DNA of 64,000 bases from Chrysoporthe austroafricana (lineage: Eukaryota > Ascomycota > Sordariomycetes > Diaporthales > Cryphonectriaceae). Made by a program: the position numbers and the translations under genes. Every line of letters starts with the position of its first letter. Within the stretch, counting starts at the first letter, position 1. This document shows positions 34,455-43,066 of this stretch, in pieces. The DNA lies in NCBI GenBank assembly GCA_001051155.2, contig JYIP02000002.1, forward strand, positions 1,619,583 to 1,683,582, in the 5' to 3' direction. The notes below the pieces were generated by a model, which was given only the letters and a program-made list of their open reading frames with translations, was not told where the DNA came from and ran no database searches.

Positions 34455-35267
34455 ATGTCGCAATTGAGAACTTTAGAGGAGTTCAGCCTTGTCCGCAGGC
34501 CGGCGCTACCAACAATCTTGCCAAGAAGTAGGCTCTGTGGATTCACATCCACGTTCATTGGAGCTACAACCTCGGAGGACTGGGATCACCAGCGCATCAG
34601 GCACTCTGCACACAACTACACCTTTCTAACCTATGCCACTTGCCTCTCCAAAGGCTGTTTCATCGTTTTCAAGGCCTTTCTCTGCCAGCAGTTGCCCGCG
34701 GCCTATACTGAAGACTTCGAACCGGGAGAATTACCCGAACCTACAAGACTAACGGACATGCGACTGTGGCAGATGATCATCGCGTGTTGGCTGGAGGTGG
34801 GCAGTACTCCGAGGTCCCTACGCTACATAGCCTTCCACCACATCATCAACGAGTCGGTCATTTCGGCGATAAGCCGAGAGTTCGATCGCCAGGGGGCACA
34901 GCCGGGCGAGACTGTAACAATCACTCCTGCTGATGCTTCTTGGAACGAAAACCTGTTTGCGCGCTGCAGTGGCTCTGTGGCGCGTGCCCTAAGTGCCCTC
35001 GATCCTGATCATGCGGTTCTTCAGCTTACAGCGTACTTACTATGCCCTCACTATGACCGAGTGTCGATACACATGATAGTAGAGCTGAATCGTCAAGGCG
35101 AAAGGCCTGCAGTACGACGACGATCTACAGGGGGGGTTACAATTGGATCAGAGCACAGTCGGCAGAGCTCTAGGGGCTCTTTTGGAAAGCCGATGGGGAA
35201 GCCAGTGAATAGACCCTGGGGAAAGCCCACCGGAGGGCCCAGCAATTCACAAAAGACTCGCTCGTAG
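34455..35267 (+). CDS. Hypothetical protein, no recognised family
   Basis: Single exon, 270 residues. A globular-looking part (about 1-215) with alternating helical and aromatic stretches (TYATCLSKGCFIVFKAFLCQQLP, RLWQMIIACWLEVGS, LRYIAFHHIINESVISAI) is followed by a basic Ser/Arg-rich tail ending in glycine-lysine-proline repeats (FGKPMGKPVNRPWGKPTGGP). No signal peptide or clear membrane helix. It stands isolated between AT-rich tracts, in a block of HET/HeLo-type genes. An orphan or lineage-specific gene is likely; function unknown. Confidence 0.5.
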   Translation: MSQLRTLEEFSLVRRPALPTILPRSRLCGFTSTFIGATTSEDWDHQRIRHSAHNYTFLTYATCLSKGCFIVFKAFLCQQLPAAYTEDFEPGELPEPTRLTDMRLWQMIIACWLEVGSTPRSLRYIAFHHIINESVISAISREFDRQGAQPGETVTITPADASWNENLFARCSGSVARALSALDPDHAVLQLTAYLLCPHYDRVSIHMIVELNRQGERPAVRRRSTGGVTIGSEHSRQSSRGSFGKPMGKPVNRPWGKPTGGPSNSQKTRS

Positions 35268-35680
35268 ACAGGTGCGCATAGGAGATCTTGGTCTCTTCTC
35301 TATAATGAACTAAGGTGGCCTAATAAAGCTAGGATTCCCCGCTCATCCGTACTCGAGAAGCTGGAATATCATTTCCGGTTGAATACTAAATTCATAACCG
35401 CAAGCAGAGGCCTACATATAAATATCCATATCAATTCGCAAGATAACTCTTCTCAATACTGTCGGAATTTTAGTAAAAGAGAGCATTTGTTAAAGAGAAG
35501 TAAAGTTTGTAGTTTGAAACTTCGACCTCGGCGTGCTTAGGGACATGCTCTGTAGAAATCCGATTCTGCGAGCTCGTATTTCTTCGTTTCCTTGGCCTTA
35601 TTCGCTCTCCTTTCTCCTTCATTCTCTATAGCGACTTTGCAATCACGACCTGGTGTTCAGACCAATGTTTTCTTCCGAGC
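35268..35680. other. AT-leaning intergenic region
   Basis: No coding signal recognised. CT-rich just before the small ORF that follows. Confidence 0.4.
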
Positions 35681-35878
35681 ATGTCTTTTCTCGACGTGGA
35701 TTTAGACAATATCAATAATCTGGCACAAGAACCTGACGAAGATAATGACAATTATGAGGAGGAATCGCTCAGTGATGTCCAGATTATTCTGATGATATAC
35801 CTGCCCTCCTTGGGAATCACGACTCCAGAGCGAGACCAGACGCCCATTCGAATCGACTGGCTTAAGACGTGTAGGTAA
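35681..35878 (+). CDS. Small acidic ORF or first exon, uncertain
   Basis: 65 codons beginning MSFLDVDLDNINNLAQEP, with a run of Asp/Glu/Asn, then LSDVQIILMIYLPSLGI. The last codon before TAA overlaps a perfect donor (AG|gtaagg at 35875), so this could be exon 1 of a spliced gene. An acceptor (ttccgcag) stands at 35995, but joining to it gives no long convincing continuation in the frame I tested. Family unknown. Confidence 0.3.
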   Translation: MSFLDVDLDNINNLAQEPDEDNDNYEEESLSDVQIILMIYLPSLGITTPERDQTPIRIDWLKTCR

Positions 35879-35965
35879 GGATGGCTACAAGCTAGGCTAA
35901 GCCGAGTCTCGCCTGGCGCGGTCCGGCTTACTGTATAATTACTTCGAATTTTGCCCGTTTACTAT

Positions 35966-36115
35966 ATGGCTTCCTCGCCCCCACCTTCCGCAGAGCCTCA
36001 CGACGACGACCACACGGAATATGTGGAACGAAGGCACATTGACAGGAGAGAAAATGAACATAACCAACGAACACTTACCGGCATGGGTCTTTTTCTCGAC
36101 AACGACGAAGAATAA
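35966..36115 (+). CDS. Small charged ORF (49 codons), uncertain
   Basis: ATG GCT TCC start, then a very charged peptide (EPHDDDHTEYVERRH, RRENEHNQRTLTG, LFLDNDEE) ending at TAA. Its composition is more protein-like than neighbouring frames, and it ends just before a G-run (about 36120-36132). It may be a real small protein, an exon, or the remains of a larger gene; no family recognised. Confidence 0.25.
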   Translation: MASSPPPSAEPHDDDHTEYVERRHIDRRENEHNQRTLTGMGLFLDNDEE

Positions 36116-36958
36116 TCCCGGGGGGGGGGGGGTTTCTCACTCTCCCGGGGGCTCGTGGGCACGTTCAGCTTCGGCCGCGGCTCATGACTCTGTGGATGCT
36201 TTCGGTCGAAACTGCCGTATAAAGAATGTGCTGTGCACGGCACTGTAGAGTCTGCTGACAACGCACATCTAGATGGGTGGTGTGCGGCAGGCTTCTACGC
36301 CCGAGGTGTTACCATTCGGTTTTTAATTGGGCCGTCGCGGATCATTTGCCAGCGAGGAATGTTTCCGTGCGGCACACCACAAAGCCTGCTGCAGTCATCT
36401 ATACATTCGTACCCAGCCCCTTCGACGACGGCTTTGCCCCGCTTGAGATGCAGCTCGAGAGCCTGCTGCGTCGATCAGAATGAAGCAGCGGATTCTTCAG
36501 CCTGGCACACTCACCAGGCTGCCAAATCGGCACCGCATTTCACGAAGTACCTCTCGTGTACTGCCCATCCACCGCAACAGCTACACTGAAACCTCGAGAG
36601 ACCTGCGAGATGACGGTCCACACGCCCTCTCCGGCTCTGCCAACCCAATTATAAGCCTCTCGACCAAATTCTAAGTATTAACACACACGTGCCACCCCAT
36701 TGCGAGTTTAGATAACTGCTATTTAATATAATTCCAAACACTATACCAAAAACTATGATTATTTGTATGGTCCGTTTCGTTTGGACCTAGTGATATAACA
36801 TACTAATCAACCAGAATTTTGAGCCCAGGCCGGTAATGAAGAGTTGATGACGTGAAAAGAGGATCTCGAAGCAATATGTAACAAAGTAGCTAGGCCAGGA
36901 CGTCACATTTCTTCCATACTCCTTGAGACTCGGCGAACTGCCATGTGAGGTTGGTTGC
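36116..36958. other. Intergenic, possibly containing gene remains
   Basis: A G-run near 36120 is followed by moderately GC-rich DNA with overlapping short frames (36233-36674) that do not form one protein. 36700-36800 is AT-rich. Nothing identified. Confidence 0.4.
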
Positions 36959-37810
36959 TCATACAGGCTGCAAGCACTGGAACAGCTTCAGGACACCAAC
37001 CCAAATGTAATAAGGGATAATCCGCAGGTGCCAAAGTAATGTACCTTGAGGCCTCTTGTGCGGGCTGGTGATACGGTCCTGCGCGTCCATGTAGGCCTGT
37101 CTTAGCGCGGCGAAGTTGCTTTCATCCAGAATGCCCCAAAGAGCAACCTCCACATCTTGGACGTTCTTGATCGTCTGTGGCTCCTCGATGTTAATCCACA
37201 TATCATCCAAGGACTCCGATGTTGTGTTGACTTCGACCGGCAGTGGCTTGCAGGGACATTCGAGCCAATGATCGACAGCCTGTTTGCCTCTAGCATAAAT
37301 GCGAACTCGTGACTTGAGAAATTCCAGGTCGCGGCCCATGATACCGGGGTGTCTGCGCAATGGTAGACAGAGGACGGTCGAGCATCGTCGACCCAACACT
37401 ATCAGAGTCAGAGGGTCCCCCGAAACGCCGGCGCTCGTGATCTTGTTTGATGTCTCGCGGGATACCTCGAACAGCTTCCCCTGTTCGAACCATGACGCAG
37501 TGTCCTTCCTGAATATTTTCTGGTCAGGCTCAGTGGAAAGAATACTTTTATGCTCGAGAAGTGCCAGTGTGGTACGTGATGGGCTCTGATTCCGGCTCAG
37601 ACTTCGTTCCATAGGGAAGTCTTGCAACATTAAATGTGATGGCTCTCTTTCCCTGGCACGCTTATTTGCCGATGTAGGCCCATTGAATGGGAACATTGTA
37701 TGACTCTGCCGCTTGCGCTTTCGAAATTGTCCTTCCTGAGAGTCTCCACCAGAATCGAAACCATATTCATCCGAGACATCTGAATGCTCTTCTATAGCTT
37801 TTGTTAGCAT
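36959..37810 (-). CDS. DUF6590-like protein
   Basis: 283 residues if read as one exon. The N-terminal 90 residues are charged and disordered with a basic cluster (FRKRKRQSH). The following part resembles fungal DUF6590 domains as I remember them: SWFEQGKLFEVSRE, then LGRRCSTVLCLPLRRHPG, then PLPVEVNTTSESLDDMWINIEEPQTIKNVQDVEVALWGIL. The C-terminus is uncertain: a donor (caag|gtacat) near 37045 and an acceptor (cttgcag) near 36969 would replace the last 27 residues by a short different tail. It is transcribed away from the HeLo gene, sharing a 0.6 kb upstream region with it. Function unknown. Confidence 0.55.
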   Translation of the reverse strand: MLTKAIEEHSDVSDEYGFDSGGDSQEGQFRKRKRQSHTMFPFNGPTSANKRAREREPSHLMLQDFPMERSLSRNQSPSRTTLALLEHKSILSTEPDQKIFRKDTASWFEQGKLFEVSRETSNKITSAGVSGDPLTLIVLGRRCSTVLCLPLRRHPGIMGRDLEFLKSRVRIYARGKQAVDHWLECPCKPLPVEVNTTSESLDDMWINIEEPQTIKNVQDVEVALWGILDESNFAALRQAYMDAQDRITSPHKRPQGTLLWHLRIIPYYIWVGVLKLFQCLQPV

Positions 37811-38402
37811 GATTCACGGAGTTTTGTGTCTTGTGCTCAAATTTGTGCCTGACCTATGTTGCCAAACATACCGACTGATTGGCCACTTGTCGTGATACTG
37901 TCGTATTTGTTCCCACCGACAGCGTCATGGCTATCTGACCTATGATCATAGAAATGGAACGTCCATGGATGGTGGGCCGATTGGCCTTGTGATCTCTGGG
38001 CTTCTTGGTTTCCCATCGTCCTATATTTGCGTGAATTGCAGATAGATCGAGGCTCGTCAACTCTTTGGGCTCTTGCCGAAAAATGAGCTTACAAAATTAC
38101 ATCAGGCTTTAAGGTAGAAAATAAGGCTGTGCATGTGCAATATTATTCTGCCAGCAAAGCACAAAAGTGGGGAGGTGTGACACACCTCACGAAAGAAAAC
38201 CTTTCAAAATTCGCCCGACAAAGGTGCAGTTCGCCTTTACCAGTAGATTTCCGGTATATTCAGCTTACTTTCTTTCTATTCCTATACCCCATACACATTA
38301 ATGCTCATCAGGCTTCAGCACACAAGGTAGGAAGACATACCACCACTTGCAGCCTTGTTCAGCCTGGGGGAAGAGACTTCTTCGTACTTTCAACGACTAT
38401 CA
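37811..38402. promoter_or_regulatory. Divergent promoter region, DUF6590-like / HeLo genes
   Basis: 592 bp between two start codons, below-average GC, CT-rich toward the HeLo start. A shared promoter might co-regulate the two genes; this is inference from layout only. Confidence 0.4.
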
Positions 38403-39433
38403 ATGGCAGAGGCAGCTGGACTAGCCCTCGGCGCTGTCGCCCTCGTGAGCTTGTTCCAAACAGCTGTCGACTTCGTGGAATATCTTGAGGCAGCGAGGAA
38501 TCTAGCTCCTGACCGGGACCTGGCAAACACGAAGCTAAGCCTGCTCGAGACACGGCTCCGGCAATGGGGTGATCAAATGCATGTTCAAGACCCCGGTCAA
38601 GAATATGGAGGGCTGCGCCAGAGTTGGGTGGAAGAGGGATGCCTCGTGACACAGAGCCTCAAAGGCATAAGTGACATTTTGGGCGATGCGTCACAGCTGA
38701 GCCAGAAATATGGGCTAGATAAGAGCAAACGTCTTGTTTGGCACTCACCCATTTATCTCTTCAAGCTTAAACTTCAGAAAACGCATATAAAAACCTCTTT
38801 GCCTCAACGGCCATCCAAGAATACTCCTTCGATCCGCAGACAAGTGGTTTGGGCCATTAAAGACAAGAAGAGATTTGACTCTTTGATCTCTAATCTTGAT
38901 TTTTTCATCACCAATTTGGAAAAAGTCAGCAACCGTATAATCAAACCTGGTATGGCTACTGGCGGGTCTCTTTAGTCCCGATTAATGTATTAACAACTTT
39001 CTAAGCAGAGTGCATCCATCACGACTGTGGTGTATCCGATATCTCCACCGAAACTACTATGTCAGAAAACAACGCAATTATAAAAAAGCTTGCGGCTGAA
39101 AGGCATGGACGACAGAGCACAGTCTCTGCCACAACGACTGTTTCGCAACCTCAGCACCCACAATCTGCTCTGTCTACAGGACCAACGCCTACCCAGGAGA
39201 TGGGACATCTTTACCGCAAACCTGTCTCACAGGGCCAATCCGTCCAACACTTGGGCAATATGGACACCTCCTGTGGCGGCCGAAACAAGTACGAGGAGGC
39301 TCTCTCGAAAGATGACAGCTTCCAACAATGCGGGAACTCTACGAGTGCCGGTATGGTTGCTCTTTTGAGAGAACAGCGGCAGCAGCAGTGGCGGCAGCAA
39401 CAGCAGCAGCAGCAGCAGGGTTCGGGGAGGTAA
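38403..39433 (+). CDS. HeLo-domain protein with C-terminal HET-s-like amyloid motif pair
   Basis: Exons 38403-38949 and 39009-39433 (59-nt intron, gtatgg...aagcag) give 323 residues. The start MAEAAGLALGAVALVSLFQTAVDFVEYL and the following helices (LSLLETRLRQWGDQ, VVWAIKDKKRFDSLISNLDFFITNLEKV) match the HeLo domain of HET-S and its relatives, a cell-killing helical bundle. After splicing the C-terminal region contains two pseudo-repeats with identical spacing Y-x4-S-x3-S-x4-GN: Tyr251-Asn266 (YRKPVSQGQSVQHLGN) and Tyr277-Asn292 (YEEALSKDDSFQQCGN). This is the register of HET-s-related amyloid motifs. The protein ends in a Gln-rich tail encoded by CAG/CAA repeats. By analogy the C-terminus may act as a prion-like trigger of membrane-targeting HeLo activity; untested. 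Confidence 0.8.
39364..39424 (+). repeat. CAG/CAA/CGG triplet repeat encoding a Gln-rich tail
   Basis: Imperfect trinucleotide repeat at the 3' end of the HeLo gene, encoding two Gln runs separated by Trp-Arg. Likely length-variable between strains. Confidence 0.7.
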
Positions 39434-40967
39434 ATGACTCCTTCAAGCCGGACAATACATTCCCAGATCACTACTTGTTCCGGACAACCCTTGTCAGCCA
39501 CACCGCATATCTACATATGTATTTGCTATTTTTTATCTCCCTCCTTTTATTCGCCTCGTTTTTCTTACTCGTCCTTATTTTTCTTTTCATCAATTGGCAA
39601 CGTATACGGTCCTCCTCAGTGTTATGACCCAATTCAACATACAGGTCGGAACACAAGTGACATACGAACGCATGGCGCTTAAGGGATCCAACATTCCCCG
39701 CCTCACTGGATAAGACGGACAAGATGGGGTATTTTCTATGTTCGAGATAGTTTTCCTTGTAGCCCTTCAGCGGTCAATTCAAGGGTTCCAACCACTATCC
39801 AAATAGCCTCACAGCTAGCGAGCATCGACACGATTGACAGGGACTACATATTGGACATCTACAAGGTATTTCTCCTTGGACCGGACTACTAACATGAACC
39901 CAACAGATTCATATGCATTCGACCTCAAGCTTAAATGTATGATCATTACACTCAACTCTAAGCAATCCAACCTCGCCCTTTTCATTAAAACCCTTCGTAA
40001 TTTGACGGGCTCATCTTAAGCCTTCTGTTTAGCTTTAAATTTAGAATTCGGACTCAACTTGACTTGTTCTTGTGTCCTGGGCTTAACAACTTTAAGTTGA
40101 ATCTTTGAAGGTCGAAAGCAGTGGCAGGCACTCACCAGGGATGATACAGAACTGGTAAAAGCTGGAACAGCCCTAACCCTCAACATGTTACCGAGATTCT
40201 GCACAGCCTTGACCCTCAGCAGAGTAGGCGGGGTCGTGTCAAAAGCTATCGGTATTCTTCTATCTCGGGCATTGTTCTCCCTTTCACCGATAAACAAACA
40301 CGTGTGTGGTATCAGCTGACGGACATTATGAAAGGCAAGCAGGCGCCTACGCCTTGAGGCTCGGACTGGGATTGGGTTCCAATGCAGCCCATCATCCAGC
40401 AGAGTATGAACCGCTTGTTTCTCGGCGTTTCGAAGGGGTGGGTCAATATGCTCAGTAGATCACCAAGTGATTGGCGAGGAGCTCACTTGGATTGAAACAA
40501 GAGCGATTTGCCAATTGGTGGTCGTGGGCGCACGGATGAACCCCGGTTGCCGCTGTGGAGCCTGGGGGCGCCTATTGTCATTGTAGGGCTGAGAGCGGCC
40601 AACCAATGGATTGCACCTGAGCGCGAAGCTGGTTGCCTCTCTTGGCGATGCCATTGTCTTGCTTCTTTCTTCTACCGTCATTCCAGTGTTGTCATTGGCT
40701 TGGGGCTGCCTCCCTGGCAGTGCCCGGCCATTGTCCCGTTACGTATGGCTGTTACAAGACAAGACAATGCACATATATACGCAGGTGGTGTCTCATTCCC
40801 AGACGGCTCGTTGTATCCTTCGAATAACGAGAGCTAGGACGCCTAAGACTAAGACTGCAGGACAGTATTTCCTCAATCTACTCCGTTATTTCCTCGACCT
40901 GCCCCAGTATTTCCTCAAATAATTGCCGGAGCCCTTCATTCTTTTTTTTGAAATTACTTGTACCGAC
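39434..40967. other. Intergenic, HeLo to SUR7-like gene
   Basis: 1.5 kb of mixed composition with short frames on both strands and none recognised. Around 40150-40215 a short duplicated motif (acagccctaaccctcaac / acagccttgaccctcagc) occurs. A T-run near 40943-40950 precedes the next start. Confidence 0.4.
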
Positions 40968-42454
40968 ATGTTCACACACCCCAACCGTGGGCTGGCCCGC
41001 GAGGACTGGCAGTCAGAACGATCGGACCACGAATCTCACTACCCAGAGAAGCAGCCTCATGCACAGAACTCAGAAACGTCGAAACGAAGCCTGTGGAGGC
41101 TGTTCAGACTTGGTGTTTCATTAGCGATTACCATCGCCGCGCTCGTTCTGACGCTCATCATCCTTGTCGTCGGCAGGCATGGCAATGGGGGTAGTGACCT
41201 TGCCCTGATAACTGTATGTAATATCATTAATTGCGCCGCCGTAGCCTGAGATCACGTAGAGCTAACATCGATTAGGTGAACATGACCGACTTCACAAAAT
41301 TCAACCCACCGACCATTCAACTCGTGTCGAACTCCACGTCAGCCAGCAAGACCCGCCGGGGCATAGGGTCATGGGGGAGCGATATTGCCAGTGCGGCTGG
41401 AAGTGTTGAGACTGCGGTCGAGACCGCAGTCTCGGGTGCTGCATCTGCCGTCGAGACTGCCGCCGCCGCCGCCGCCACGGCCGCCGAGGCTGAGGCAGAT
41501 AAGATCATCGACGACATCGGAGACACTCTTGACGATATCGAGAACGCCGTCACGGGTCTCATGGACAAGGTCCTGGACACTATCCAAGACGAGCTGAACA
41601 AATGGCTCCAGGAGACCGCCAGTGCCCTCTATGACGTGGATATCCCGGACGAGGTCTCACTTCACCTGACCACGTACTGTAGTACAAAGTCAAGGACAAG
41701 TGCTTCGAACTCGACGCAAGCATCATGTAGCCAATTATTCTCGCGTGGTAGGTGTCTCCAATCCCCCGAGTCCGAACTGATCAATGCTAATTAGTCATTA
41801 ATTCTAGGTGGAGCAGGTTCCTTCAACGCAACTACGAATAACGGCACGATCCTTGGGTTCCAGCCTGGCAGTTTTGTTGCCAAGGCTCTCGGGGTGTTCT
41901 ACGTCCCCCAGGGTGCGCAGGACGACATTCGGGAACCAGTCGACAGCGCCGCCAACACCGTCGAGAGGCTATTGCAGGAAGCCGGGAACGACGTGTCCAG
42001 CTGGACTGTCGATCTCCTCTTCATCCCAATCGTGGTCGTCTACATCATAGCGTCCGTCTTGACGTGTATCCTGGTTCTCATTCTCATCGCGGCGACTGCT
42101 TTCAGCCTGAGGCAGGGCGAGGGCCTCCCGGCGAGGGTGTACTCCCTCTGCGGCACACTTGCCGCTCTGGCTGCCTTCTTTCTCCTTCTCGGGAGCGTCA
42201 TACTGACGGTGATTGCTCTTGTCGCCTACATTATAGGCCTGGGTGGCAACGTTGTGGGGATTACTGTCTCGTCGGGCTCGAAGCTGAAGTGGATGTCGTG
42301 GGCGGCTTTCCTCCTCATGGTCCTTGTAGCTGGACTTTTCAAGGTTGAGGAGTTCGTGGCTGATTGCATCTTCTGGTGGAGATTCATAGTCAAGCTTTTC
42401 GGGTTACGAAAGAGCAAGGGGGGAGTTAAGGAAATGATGGGGAGTTTGAAATAA
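40968..42454 (+). CDS. SUR7/PalI-like four-helix membrane protein
   Basis: Exons 40968-41213, 41276-41747 and 41808-42454 give 454 residues; introns are 62 and 60 nt. Layout: a polar cytoplasmic N-tail, TM1 (about 48-68, SLAITIAALVLTLIILVVG), then an extracytoplasmic segment with VNMTDFTKF and an Ala/Glu/Asp-rich probable coiled coil (EAEADKIIDDIGDTLDDIE), then LHLTTYC...CSQLF, the cysteine pair position typical of the SUR7 family, then three helices (about 307-335, 350-378, 393-410) and a basic tail. SUR7/PalI proteins sit in plasma-membrane eisosome/MCC domains or act in pH sensing. The TM order and cysteine pattern support the family; the specific role is unknown. Confidence 0.7.
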
Positions 42455-43066
42455 GACTGGGCAAATTCACAATGCCTAATAGATTCCATAATTTTGAGCG
42501 TCATTTCTAATAATTCTTTCCTTCGTCGTTGTCGCACCTTGCATGAGATTCTGGTTTGCATCAGTCTGTTCAGACCTCACATCAGTTTCACATACGCGTA
42601 AAATTGAGGTGCGTGTCGTTTCGATACAAGCAATAATTACCAAGTGCTTCGTCCTGCTTAACATCATTTTCGAGTTGTATGCACGTCATTCTTTTGTCTG
42701 GTCGACGTGTCTTATTCAGCCCCCAACACCCACAAGCTGTCTCTGGGGGAATTCACGACGTGGTCAGTCCAATGATCTCGGTGCGAGCAAGTCTCCAGTG
42801 ACCTGGCCTGTGAGAATACAGTGATTTCATACGAACTCGCCAAGCTTCACGTTGGGTGACCTAGACCACGGTGACGCCGGCGCAACAAGTCGATGCAATT
42901 AATGGCAATAGAAGTTCCGCCGTTACATAGGTACTCCTTTGAGACGGCGCTAAGGGATATATTGGCCTAGGGGTACCGTGTATTCAAAAAGGCGCAAAAT
43001 TATGAACACACTCGGTAGCCCGAGGATAGTTATAGAGCTTCTATGAGATTCAACACGTATTGAACC
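42455..43066. other. Convergent intergenic region at the edge of the accessory block
   Basis: 0.6 kb between the SUR7-like gene and the 3' end of the AP-3 beta gene. Moderately AT-rich, no coding motif. Marks the return to conserved core genes. Confidence 0.45.
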
